Below are positions 26,546 to 34,761 of a DNA stretch of 64,000 bases, piece by piece. The notes beneath the pieces are model-generated. The model ran no database searches and was not told the DNA's origin. It saw only the letters and a program-made list of their open reading frames with translations. The stretch comes from JAEUKA01 sp044228505. Its GTDB lineage: Bacteria > Myxococcota_A > Polyangia > Palsa-1104 > JAEUJZ01. The DNA lies in assembly GCA_044228505.1 (NCBI GenBank), contig JBGAUT010000026.1:1-64000 (forward strand), given 5' to 3'. Both the position numbers and the translations under genes were made by a program. Within the stretch, counting starts at the first letter, position 1, and every line of letters starts with the position of its first letter.

Positions 26546-28000
26546 CTACCGCTGCGTCTTGTTGCGCAGAATCGATACATCACTGCTGTTGTAGTTGGCG
26601 GTCACGATGTCCGGTTTGCCATCGAGGTTGATGTCTTTGACGACCATGCCATAGGGAGTCGCACCGACCGTGAAGCTCTGTGGGGCATCGAACCCACCGC
26701 TGCCGTTGCCCAGGTAAATCCCAACGCTGTCGGCACCGCCATTGGCCACCACCAGATCCAGCTTGCCGTCACCATCCATATCGGACATTGCCACCACTCG
26801 CGGGTCTTTATCGGTGGTCAGCATCTCTCCGGGATCAAAGCTGCCGTCACCACGCCCCTTTAGAATGGTCACCGAGCGGGTGTTGAAGTTCAGAGCAGCC
26901 ACATCCTTTTTGGTATCTCCCGTCAAGTCCCCCGCCGCGAGAGAAAGAACCTGCGCGCCAGCAGCGGTGTTCTTCGGTCCCGAAAAGATGCCGCCGCTGT
27001 TGCCGATAAACGTCGAGATCGACGAGTCCGAGTAGTTGGCCGTCACCAGCTCTGGATAGACATCGCCCGTCAGATCCTCTAGCAGCAGCGCCGAGGGAGC
27101 ACTCGCCGCCTTGAGGCTGTAGGTCGCTCCGGTGGCAAAGCTAAAGCTTGGCGTAACACTCGTGTTCTTTAAGATGTAGACGAGGTCGCCGGTACGGGGA
27201 GCCACGACGATGTCCGGCTTGCCGTCACCGTCGAGATCGCGGGCCACCACTGCCGTCGGATTGCGCCCAACCGTAAACGTCACCGGCGGCATGAACCCAC
27301 CACCACCGTTGCCGCTCAGAATCGCCACGTCTTGGAAGTTTGCGTTGTTGCAGGCGATCGCGATATCCGGAATGCGGTTGCCGTTGAAATCCGCCACCGC
27401 GAGCGCATTCGGACCAACCGGGGTCGAGTAGCTGACACCATTTTTGTAGCCCAGGTTTGCGGCCAGCACCGATACGTCTTGAGAGCCATCGTTCGCAGTA
27501 ATGATCTCGGGTCCACCATCCCCATTGGTGTCTTCAGCAATCACTGCCACCGGGTGATTTCCGACTGCGATTCGCTCCGCCGAGAAATCGATGACCACCC
27601 TCACATACCGAAATAGCGCCGAAGCCACCGCAAAGCTGCCGTCCAGATTGCGAACTGTTACAGGCACCGCACCCGTCAACCCTCCCGAATCGGGCACCAG
27701 TGCCTGGATCTCCGTCGACGAAATCACCTGAACCTCAGTCGCCAGCTTATTGCCGAAGGCCACCGTCGCCCCCGCCGCAAAGCCCGAACCGTAGACCGCC
27801 ACCGGAGTTCCCCCCGTCATGCCCGCTACTGCAGGACTGACGCTGGTGACCGAAATCGCGCCCACTCCGCCCATGTCGTTTGGAGGCAGAGCACCGGTAC
27901 CCGAATCACAGCTTGCCGCACCACCAATCAACAGCAGAGCCAGCGAGCCCATCCCAACCCATTGTCCAATCCGAGAAAAAGTAGTTTTGCCAGTTAACAT
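26546..28000 (-). CDS. FG-GAP/VCBS-repeat lipoprotein with IPT/TIG domain
   Basis: 484 aa from ATG at 28000 (GGAGA ten bases upstream). The lipobox LALLLIGGAASC gives a modified Cys at residue 31. An IPT/TIG immunoglobulin-like domain follows (ISVTSVSPAVAGMTGGTPVA, VYGSGFAAGATVAFG). The rest is a beta-propeller of FG-GAP/VCBS repeats with the Ca-binding DxDGDGxxD type motifs, for example DFNGNRIPDIAIA, DLDGDGKPDIVVA, DMDGDGKLDLVVA and DINLDGKPDIVTA. Likely a surface-exposed, calcium-stabilised binding or adhesion protein. It is upstream of the aldehyde dehydrogenase and divergent from purA. Confidence 0.88.
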   Translation of the reverse strand: MLTGKTTFSRIGQWVGMGSLALLLIGGAASCDSGTGALPPNDMGGVGAISVTSVSPAVAGMTGGTPVAVYGSGFAAGATVAFGNKLATEVQVISSTEIQALVPDSGGLTGAVPVTVRNLDGSFAVASALFRYVRVVIDFSAERIAVGNHPVAVIAEDTNGDGGPEIITANDGSQDVSVLAANLGYKNGVSYSTPVGPNALAVADFNGNRIPDIAIACNNANFQDVAILSGNGGGGFMPPVTFTVGRNPTAVVARDLDGDGKPDIVVAPRTGDLVYILKNTSVTPSFSFATGATYSLKAASAPSALLLEDLTGDVYPELVTANYSDSSISTFIGNSGGIFSGPKNTAAGAQVLSLAAGDLTGDTKKDVAALNFNTRSVTILKGRGDGSFDPGEMLTTDKDPRVVAMSDMDGDGKLDLVVANGGADSVGIYLGNGSGGFDAPQSFTVGATPYGMVVKDINLDGKPDIVTANYNSSDVSILRNKTQR

Positions 28001-28276
28001 AGATTTTTCGTCTCCTTGGTAACGCTTTTCGTGCTGAGTAAGGCATTTGAGTATGGGATCGCGATCGATGCTCGACAAGGTCAGCTCGTTGGGTATCCAA
28101 CAAAAAGTCAGGTATTTGTCCCGCTTCTTATTAGTCGAACTGTGTCAAGTCCCACAAAGTGGCGAGGACAGTTCCGCTCTGCTTGCTTTCGGCTACTGGG
28201 ATCGCCTAGCGTGGGTCGCTTGAGAGGAAGCCGCTCCGCGCCTTACGCGAGGCCGGATGTTTAGGACAAGGGCAGC

Positions 28277-29587
28277 ATGGCCAATGTGGTGATTGTCGGA
28301 GCCCAGTGGGGCGACGAAGGCAAAGGCAAAGTCGTCGATCTCTATACCGAATTTGCGGACATGGTCGTGCGATTCGGCGGGGGGGCCAATGCCGGTCATA
28401 CCCTGGTGGTTGGTGGACAAAAGCTCGTCACTCATCTGGTGCCTTCCGGCGTGCTCCGTGGTCGTGGCAAGCGCTGCGTCCTCGGGGATGGCATGGTGAT
28501 CGATCCTCAGAAGCTGCTCGAAGAAATTCACGAGTTGCGCAGTCGAGGACTCCTGACCGATGAACGAGATCTGGTGATTGGCGAGCGGGCCCACGTCATC
28601 CTGCCCACCCACAAGATCCTCGATGGGCTGCGCGAACAAGGCAAAGGCGCGCTCGGCACTACCCGTCGCGGCATCGGCCCTGCCTACGAATCCAAAATGT
28701 CTCGTCGCGGTGTGCGGATGCGCGATTTGCTGTCAGCCGTCCGGCTGCGAGATCGGATCTCCCATCAGCTCGAAGAGACCATGCCGATCATCCGGCACCT
28801 TGGTGGAACCGCTCCAGACGTCGATGCCATCACCGATCAGTATCTTGCGTATGGCGAGCTGCTGCGACCTCACATTCAAGATGCAACCCGGGTGCTCAGC
28901 GATGAAATCAAGCGCGGCCAGCACGTATTATTCGAGGGCGCGCAGGGAGCGCTCCTTGATATCGACCACGGCACTTATCCGTTTGTAACGTCGTCCACCA
29001 CACTTGCAGCCGGTGCTTGCGTGAGTTGCGGTGTCGGTCCGACGGCGATTTCCTCCGTCATTGGGATCGCCAAGGCTTACACCACACGCGTTGGTGCCGG
29101 TCCATTTCCGACCGAGCTTCACGGCGAGCAAGGCGAGCTGCTTCGCCAGGCCGGTGCTGAGTTTGGTGCCACCACCGGTCGACCACGACGCTGCGGTTGG
29201 CTCGATATCGCCGCGCTCCGACTCGCGGTACGGCTCAACGGAATGGCGGGCCTGGCACTCACCAAGCTTGATGTGCTGGCAGGTCAACGCAAACTCAAGG
29301 TCTGCGTCGGCTATAAGCTAACGGCCGAGGCCGGAGGCAGTGGTACAAGTGAGGTTCTCGATGAGCTACCGCTCGACCCCGAGGACATCATGCGTGCGGT
29401 ACCAATTTACGAAGAACTCGACGGCTGGGATGCCGAACTAAAAAATGTACGAGAGGTGGAAGATCTTCCATCGAGTGCGAAGCGTTATGTACGCCGCATC
29501 GAGACCTTGCTAGGAATTGATTGCTGCCTGATCTCGGTGGGTCCGGGACGAGCAGAAACCATCATGCTGAAAAACCCATTCAGGTAG
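28277..29587 (+). CDS. purA: Adenylosuccinate synthase
   Basis: 436 aa, normal length. Catalyses the GTP-dependent joining of IMP and aspartate, the first step from IMP to AMP. Diagnostic motifs are intact: VGAQWGDEGKGKVVD (residues 8-22), GGANAGHTLVV, GTTRRGIGPAYESK, FEGAQGALLDIDHGTYPFVT and TTGRPRRCGWLD. ATG at 28277 follows AAGGG. It stands alone and is followed by a good intrinsic terminator. Confidence 0.97.
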   Translation: MANVVIVGAQWGDEGKGKVVDLYTEFADMVVRFGGGANAGHTLVVGGQKLVTHLVPSGVLRGRGKRCVLGDGMVIDPQKLLEEIHELRSRGLLTDERDLVIGERAHVILPTHKILDGLREQGKGALGTTRRGIGPAYESKMSRRGVRMRDLLSAVRLRDRISHQLEETMPIIRHLGGTAPDVDAITDQYLAYGELLRPHIQDATRVLSDEIKRGQHVLFEGAQGALLDIDHGTYPFVTSSTTLAAGACVSCGVGPTAISSVIGIAKAYTTRVGAGPFPTELHGEQGELLRQAGAEFGATTGRPRRCGWLDIAALRLAVRLNGMAGLALTKLDVLAGQRKLKVCVGYKLTAEAGGSGTSEVLDELPLDPEDIMRAVPIYEELDGWDAELKNVREVEDLPSSAKRYVRRIETLLGIDCCLISVGPGRAETIMLKNPFR

Positions 29588-29614
29588 GAATGGTCGTGAC
29601 GCCGTCAACTGGTT

Positions 29615-29640
29615 CGGCCACTTTTTTTGGCCGTGTTTTT
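29615..29640 (+). terminator. Intrinsic terminator of purA
   Basis: Stem CGGCCA (29615-29620) pairs with TGGCCG (29628-29633) around a T-rich loop, and a TGTTTTT tract follows. It is 27 bp after the purA stop. Confidence 0.65.
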
Positions 29641-29666
29641 CGGGGGTGCCCAAGGGTACAGCGTGC

Positions 29667-29694
29667 TTGCGGCGAAAAGCGCGCTTCGTATAAG
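29667..29694 (+). promoter_or_regulatory. Candidate sigma-70 promoter of the zinc ribbon-GYF gene
   Basis: TTGCGG (29667-29672) and TATAAG (29689-29694) with a 16-bp spacer, about 50 bp before the start codon at 29745 and after the purA terminator. Matches the vegetative consensus in position and spacing; not tested. Confidence 0.45.
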
Positions 29695-29744
29695 CTGGGT
29701 TTCATTGGTCACCGCTTCGAGTACGAAGAGGGGATTTTTCCAAC

Positions 29745-31523
29745 ATGAAAATCGTCTGCGACAACTGCGCAACCAAGTACCAGATTGCCGACGAAAAGGT
29801 CAGCGGCAAAGCGTTCAAGATTCGCTGCAAGAAGTGCGGCCACGTCATCGTCGTTGGCAAAAACGCTGATGGCACGGCATCCTCACCGGCGGGCGGAGAC
29901 GCTCCGGCTGAGGCACCTGCTCCGGCTGAAGCGCCTGCAGCGGGTGATTCGGTTTGGCACCTTGTGATCGATCGCGAACAAGTCGGACCGATGACCGCCG
30001 AAGAAGTTCGCGGCAAGGTCAAGGCTGGCCAAGTCGACAGCGAAACCTACGGCTGGAAGGAGGGCTTCGAGGACTGGCTCAAGCTCTCTGCGATTGACGA
30101 CTTCAAGGAGTTATTCGCTGGCAAGCCGAGCGAGCAGGCTACCAAGCGTCTCGACCCAGCCGAACAGCAGCGATCGGCTGCCCAACCTGCGGCAACGCCT
30201 GGTGCGGACTTGATGGCGTCTGGCCAAGCAGCCGGCGATCCCGTCAAGACGGCAGCACCGACGGCGGCCACCCTCTATTCTGAAGGCGGCAGCGATGCCC
30301 GAGCGGCGATTGCGGCAGCACAGGCTCAACGCGAAGCCCAGCAAGCCGCCCAGGCCCAGCAGGCTGCCCACTCACAACAGCAAGCCGACCAATATTCGGC
30401 CGCGCAGGCCCCGGGTGATGCGGGCGGCGGCATGACAGGTGCCCGAAGTGAAAACTCGGTCCTGTTCTCGCTGAACAACCTATCGGCGCTGGCCGGCGGC
30501 GGTGGCGCGGGTGGTGGCGGCGGTGGGTCGAGTGCCCCTGCCAAACAAGCTGGGTATGCCAGCGGTCAGTCGGAAGCGTCCGGTCTCATCGACATCCGGG
30601 CCATGGCCGCTCAGCACCTGGGTGGTCCGATGGCGGGAGCAAATGTCAGCCGAGCTCCTGATCTGTTCGGTGGCGGTGATGCCGCGCCGGTGTTCGCGCC
30701 GGTGGCTCCAGCAGTACTTGTTCCCACGGCACAGGCTGAAGGCGTGCCCAAGTGGGTCTGGGCACTGGTTGGTGTTGGCGGCGTCTCGATTGTCGGCTTG
30801 ATCATATTCTTGGTTGTGTTCCTGTCCGGGCCGTCTCCACAGACGGTAGCCACCGGGCCTTCTGCTGGAACGAATGTCGCTGGCCCAGCCGGAACAACTG
30901 CCACGGGTGCCAAGCCGGATCCGGGTGCCACCGTCGGAACGTCTGCTCCGTCAGAGACGAAGCCTGTGGGCACCTCTCCGGGCAAGACGGAACCTGCGGC
31001 CAAAAGCGAACCCGCCGGAAAAGACAGCTCCTCGTCGGGAAGCAAGGGCACTAAGAGCAGCAAGAGCGACAAAGTCTCTGATAAGAGCAAGACCGCAGCC
31101 TCTGCCAAAGAGACGCCCGCCGCGCCAGAAAAGGCTGGACCGGGCAAGGCTCCAGATGAGGCACCACCGCCTCCGAAGAAAGCGGCGGAAAAGCCCAAAG
31201 CGGCCAAGGACGATCTCGACTCGCTGCTTGACACCGCTTCGAGTGGCTCAGGCGGTAAGCCGAAAGCGGCCGAAAAGAAGGATCTGCCCGAGACGCTCGA
31301 TCGCAGCGTCATCATGAGCACCCTCAAGGGCGCAAACTTTGCTTCATGCAAAGCTGAAGGTGCTTCGGGCGTCGTGCCGGTGAAGCTAGTGATTGGCCGC
31401 AACGGCAGGGTCTCCGAGGCCTCTGGCCCGAACGACTGCGTCGTCAAGGTCGTCAAGAGCACCAAGTTCCCAGAGTTCAGCGGCGATCCGATGAGCCTGA
31501 CCTATCCGGCCCTGATCCGCTAA
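29745..31523 (+). CDS. Zinc ribbon-GYF-TM protein with AgmX/PglI (TonB-like) C-terminus, GltJ-like
   Basis: 592 aa. Order of parts: an MJ0042-type zinc ribbon (MKIVCDNCATKYQ ... IRCKKCGHVIVV; Cys 5, 8, 28, 31); a GYF_2 domain about 65-120 (WHLVIDREQVGPMTAEEVRG, WKEGFEDWLKL); an Ala/Gln-rich linker; one TM helix about 335-360 (VWALVGVGGVSIVGLIIFLV); a Lys/Pro/Ser-rich periplasmic stretch; and a C-terminal AgmX/PglI domain (SVIMSTLKGANFASCKAEG, VPVKLVIGRNGRVSEA, CVVKVVKSTKFPEF). This is the order known for GltJ of the Myxococcus gliding/focal-adhesion machinery, where the cytoplasmic ribbon and GYF parts respond to polarity proteins. Homology is inferred from architecture; no other glt genes are nearby. 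Monocistronic between two terminators. Confidence 0.85.
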   Translation: MKIVCDNCATKYQIADEKVSGKAFKIRCKKCGHVIVVGKNADGTASSPAGGDAPAEAPAPAEAPAAGDSVWHLVIDREQVGPMTAEEVRGKVKAGQVDSETYGWKEGFEDWLKLSAIDDFKELFAGKPSEQATKRLDPAEQQRSAAQPAATPGADLMASGQAAGDPVKTAAPTAATLYSEGGSDARAAIAAAQAQREAQQAAQAQQAAHSQQQADQYSAAQAPGDAGGGMTGARSENSVLFSLNNLSALAGGGGAGGGGGGSSAPAKQAGYASGQSEASGLIDIRAMAAQHLGGPMAGANVSRAPDLFGGGDAAPVFAPVAPAVLVPTAQAEGVPKWVWALVGVGGVSIVGLIIFLVVFLSGPSPQTVATGPSAGTNVAGPAGTTATGAKPDPGATVGTSAPSETKPVGTSPGKTEPAAKSEPAGKDSSSSGSKGTKSSKSDKVSDKSKTAASAKETPAAPEKAGPGKAPDEAPPPPKKAAEKPKAAKDDLDSLLDTASSGSGGKPKAAEKKDLPETLDRSVIMSTLKGANFASCKAEGASGVVPVKLVIGRNGRVSEASGPNDCVVKVVKSTKFPEFSGDPMSLTYPALIR

Positions 31524-31565
31524 CGCTGCGTCATCTCCCGGCGACTCCGTCGGGAACAGCTCTCG

Positions 31566-31593
31566 AAAACCCAGGCATCGTCCTGGGTTTTTT
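31566..31593 (+). terminator. Intrinsic terminator
   Basis: A 10-bp stem, AAAACCCAGG (31566-31575) with CCTGGGTTTT (31582-31591), 6-base loop and run of T to 31593. It is 42 bp after the zinc ribbon-GYF gene and is symmetric enough to stop the convergent small gene as well. Confidence 0.9.
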
Positions 31594-31635
31594 CGTTTCT
31601 AGGCGACTCTCTACATCGAGAGCCCAACGTCACGG

Positions 31636-31797
31636 CTACAGAGAAGACGGCTTATCGGCACGCTTCCACAGCAACGAGCCAAGCAGGCTCAGGCCCCACC
31701 CTGCGATGTAAACGGCACCTCCGAAGGCAGCAATGAGTATGAGGAGGTATCCCCAGCTCGGGCAGCCTTCGATGAGTGTTTCGAGCGTGATTCCCAT
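31636..31797 (-). CDS. 53-aa membrane protein
   Basis: ATG at 31797 has GGAGA seven bases upstream and opens a 53-residue frame: MGITLETLIEGCPSWGYLLI, a continuing hydrophobic stretch with small residues (LIAAFGGAVYIAGWGLSLLG), then a short Lys/Arg tail (WKRADKPSSL). It could span the membrane once as a long helix or twice as a hairpin. The hydrophobic composition, positive-inside tail and good ribosome site make it credible despite its size. Function unknown. It converges on the zinc ribbon-GYF gene across the terminator. Confidence 0.7.
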   Translation of the reverse strand: MGITLETLIEGCPSWGYLLILIAAFGGAVYIAGWGLSLLGSLLWKRADKPSSL

Positions 31798-32106
31798 GGT
31801 GATTCTCCGGCCCAGTCCTCAGTCCGCTTCGTGGTGCAACGTGTGAAGGCCTTGGGCTCAGCAACGCTCGCAAGTTCTGTACCACGACCAGCCCGCTACG
31901 CTCCGTCAGTGATTTCCACGACATCCGCAAGCTGGTCCGCATCAACTAGGTGACGGTGCGCAACAAGCAACGCACTTCCCTATGACCGCATGTAGGTCGC
32001 TCATTTACCGCGACCAAACGGGTCAGTGCGGGCTGTGCGGGTCACCTGTGCGAACAAATTTTCTCGACGACCAGGCACCCAAGTTGTCGATTTTGCTATC
32101 GGAGAG
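31798..32106. other. Intergenic, nothing recognised
   Basis: About 310 bp between the small membrane gene and the tRNA promoter. Short open frames exist on both strands but none has a ribosome site or protein-like pattern. Confidence 0.4.
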
Positions 32107-32136
32107 TTGACGATGACTGAAACCACGTGCTACTTA
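32107..32136 (+). promoter_or_regulatory. Candidate promoter of tRNA-Lys
   Basis: TTGACG (32107-32112) and TACTTA (32131-32136) with an 18-bp spacer place the start of transcription a few bases before the mature tRNA 5' end at 32150. The -35 is near consensus; the -10 is weak. Confidence 0.45.
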
Positions 32137-32149
32137 CTGCCCGCTTCTC

Positions 32150-32222
32150 GGGCTTGTAGCTCAACCGGTAGAGCAGCGGCCTTTTAAGCCGTTGGTCGTG
32201 GGTTCGAGTCCCACCGAGCCCA
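32150..32222 (+). tRNA. tRNA-Lys (anticodon TTT)
   Basis: A 73-nt cloverleaf: acceptor GGGCTTG with CGAGCCC, D-stem GCTC/GAGC, anticodon stem GCGGC/GCCGT around CTTTTAA (anticodon TTT, Lys), 5-nt variable region, T-stem GTGGG/CCCAC with loop TTCGAGT, discriminator A. One G-T pair each in the acceptor and anticodon stems. The 3' CCA is not encoded (CCG follows), so it must be added by tRNA nucleotidyltransferase. Confidence 0.97.
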
Positions 32223-32247
32223 CCGAGAGTAAAATCCGGCAAAGTCA

Positions 32248-32598
32248 TCACTGGCCTTGCGGGAATTCAGGCGGGAGGTTGCGCGGTCGTTCTGGCCGTG
32301 TAGCCCCCGGCTGAGTGATGTGCCCTTGGGCTATCAGCAGCAGCACGATTCCGGCTGCACAGCACAACACAGCCCACACCAGCCCAAGCAGGTGTTTGTA
32401 AAGCGGTCGCTCGCGCAGACGCAGCACCAGCAGTCCCGCGCCCATCACCAGGAGCGCCACGCCGTTGACAATCAGGAACCAGCGCGGCATGCGGCCACAA
32501 TCCACGGATGGTTGATCTTGTCGAGCGAATGCCCGAATGAGTGCATAAGCTAACAATAGTCGCGCCACCGTTAGGCTGGCAATCTCTGTCGAGATCAT
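32248..32598 (-). CDS. Small integral membrane protein of unknown function
   Basis: 116 aa from ATG at 32598; the open frame extends into dnaG, but this Met gives a compact membrane protein. Three hydrophobic segments are visible: LTVARLLLAYALIRAF, WFLIVNGVALLVMGAGLLVL and HLLGLVWAVLCCAAGIVLLL, with a basic loop (LRLRERPLYK) and a Pro-rich tail (RPERPRNLPPEFPQGQ). No family recognised; the ribosome site is weak. Divergent from dnaG with 87 bp between. Confidence 0.6.
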   Translation of the reverse strand: MISTEIASLTVARLLLAYALIRAFARQDQPSVDCGRMPRWFLIVNGVALLVMGAGLLVLRLRERPLYKHLLGLVWAVLCCAAGIVLLLIAQGHITQPGATRPERPRNLPPEFPQGQ

Positions 32599-32685
32599 TG
32601 ACGGGGTAAGCGAAAACCAACATAATTCCGGCGGCTTGGCGGCAGCCTTTCCGACGAGCCGCGTTCCCCTCGGATACACACTAGC

Positions 32686-34761
32686 TTGGGCCTGATTCCT
32701 CACAGCAAGGTCGCTGAAATTCGCGACCGTACGGATATTGTTGCCGTCATTGGCGAACACGTTCAGCTACGCCGTGCGGGAGTGAACTACCTCGGCCTGT
32801 GCCCGTTCCACCAAGAGAAGTCCCCGAGCTTCAACGTCAGCGCGACCAAGCAATTTTTCTACTGCTTCGGTTGCCAGAAGTCGGGCGACGTCATCCGCTT
32901 CTTGATGGAACGAGAGGGCCGTGCCTTTTCCGAAGTTGTGCGGGATCTCGCGACTCGAGCCGGTATTGATATTCCCGAGGACGAAGAGGAATCGAGACCT
33001 GAACGAAAAGCGCTGCGGCTCCAGCAGGAAAGTGAGCGGCTGCGACTGCTGAAGCTCAACGCCTTGGCAGCACGCTATTACCAGGCCCAGCTTGCGGCGA
33101 GCGAGCGAGCGCTGCGCTATGTCGCGAGTAGAGGCATCTCAGACGATATCCGCACGAGCTTCCGACTCGGTTATGCACCAGATAGCTGGGATGGTCTTTT
33201 GCAAGTGCTCCGGCAGAGAGGCGTGCCTCACGAACTGGCGGAGCTGGGCGGTTTGCTGATTCGGCGCGAAGGCACGGCTACGCTTCCTAAAGGATCTCCT
33301 CCGACGACCCAGACCCACTACGATCGCTTTCGCGACCGTCTGCTGTGCCCGCTGCTGCTTCCGAGTGCTGGCAAGCAGAGTGAGTGCGATGTGATCGCGT
33401 TTAGTGGGCGAGTTTTACCAACGGAGACTCCCCGCCCGAACGAGGGTGCCAAGTACATCAACTCGCCGGAGACGCCACTGTATCGCAAAGGTCAAAACCT
33501 ATACGGCCTTCACGTGGGCCGCGATGCGATTCGCCAGCGACGACAGGTGATCTTAGTCGAAGGAAACTTCGATGTGTTGTCACTGCACCAGCACGGTTTT
33601 GCCAACACGTTGGCACCGATGGGCACCGCACTGACCGAGACGCAGGTTCGGCTGCTGGCTCGGCTGCTCGGAGAAGATGGTCATGTTGTACTCATGCTCG
33701 ATGGCGATCGAGCAGGTCGAGCGGCGACGCTGAAAGACATCTCTTTGCTGATGCTGACGGCGACACAGGTTGCGGACGTGGCGGCCCTGTCGCAGCGAGA
33801 CATTGACGTGCGGGTGGCGCGGCTCCCCGATGGTGAGGATCCGGACACACTCGCGAATCGTGATGTGGCAGCACTCGAGCGCTGTGTGGCCAAGGCGCAG
33901 CCAGCCATCGATTATGTCATTGATGAAGTACTGACGACCTCCGAGCCGGACAGTCTATCAGGCCGTGCCAAGGTCATTGCTCGTATCTCGCCGCTTCTGG
34001 CGTCTCTTCGGAACGAGACACTCCGTGAGCTGTACGTCGGTAAGTTGGCCTCGGCGTTGGCCGTCGAACCGAAGATTCTGTGGCGGCAAATTGAACAAGC
34101 ACCAGCCACCGCCGCAACAAACCTTTCTCCGGAACGGGTCGATTCCGGGCCGCTGCGTCGTGGCGAAGGTCCTGCGTCGGTGGCAACGGCTCATCGAGGC
34201 AGCCCCTCGGCGGTTCCTGCACGCCAAACGCCAGTTCGCCCAGAACGGCCTGGGAGCCCGACTACAACCACGATGCTCGACGCGGGCCTGCGCAATCTGC
34301 TCGGATTACTCGCAGATCATACCGAACTTTGGGACAAGCTCAGCGACGATACGCTGGCTGCTATTAGCAATCCGGCATTGGCCGAGCTTTTGCGGGAGGC
34401 GAGAGACCTGTGCCATAGTGGCGAGATTGTTTCCGTCGAAACCTTCGTCAATATGTGCCCCATCGAACTACGCGCTCCCGTCGCTGCGGCGATGCTTACG
34501 GGCCGTTTTGCAGCAGCCGAACATCCTCGCGAGCTGCTCGCCCAGATGTCCGCCTCGCTTCGAGCCCAAGCGATCGTCCGCGAGCTCAATGATCTACAGC
34601 GCGCCCTCCAGCGTATCAGCCGGACCGGTGAGCAAGAAAACAGACTTCCACTTCTTTCGCGCATACAAGATCTCAACAAGTTGCGCGCTTCCCTCTTACA
34701 AAATAGCCACCCCGGTTCACCGGCAGTGGCTGGCACCGCCGAAGGAGATACCCCGCGATGA
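32686..34761 (+). CDS. dnaG: DNA primase
   Basis: 691 aa. Synthesises RNA primers at the replication fork. The N-terminal zinc finger has CPFH (39-42) and CFGC (60-63) ligands, with the typical MEREGRAFSEVVRDLA after it. The RNA polymerase core and TOPRIM region follow, with VEGNFDVLSLHQHG and LDGDRAGRAAT acidic metal sites and YINSPETPLYRKGQNLYGL. The C-terminal helicase-binding part is divergent, as usual. The start is TTG at 32686, chosen because it begins MGLIPHSKVAEIRDRTDIV. The last 4 nt overlap rpoD (ATGA). Confidence 0.95.
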   Translation: MGLIPHSKVAEIRDRTDIVAVIGEHVQLRRAGVNYLGLCPFHQEKSPSFNVSATKQFFYCFGCQKSGDVIRFLMEREGRAFSEVVRDLATRAGIDIPEDEEESRPERKALRLQQESERLRLLKLNALAARYYQAQLAASERALRYVASRGISDDIRTSFRLGYAPDSWDGLLQVLRQRGVPHELAELGGLLIRREGTATLPKGSPPTTQTHYDRFRDRLLCPLLLPSAGKQSECDVIAFSGRVLPTETPRPNEGAKYINSPETPLYRKGQNLYGLHVGRDAIRQRRQVILVEGNFDVLSLHQHGFANTLAPMGTALTETQVRLLARLLGEDGHVVLMLDGDRAGRAATLKDISLLMLTATQVADVAALSQRDIDVRVARLPDGEDPDTLANRDVAALERCVAKAQPAIDYVIDEVLTTSEPDSLSGRAKVIARISPLLASLRNETLRELYVGKLASALAVEPKILWRQIEQAPATAATNLSPERVDSGPLRRGEGPASVATAHRGSPSAVPARQTPVRPERPGSPTTTTMLDAGLRNLLGLLADHTELWDKLSDDTLAAISNPALAELLREARDLCHSGEIVSVETFVNMCPIELRAPVAAAMLTGRFAAAEHPRELLAQMSASLRAQAIVRELNDLQRALQRISRTGEQENRLPLLSRIQDLNKLRASLLQNSHPGSPAVAGTAEGDTPR

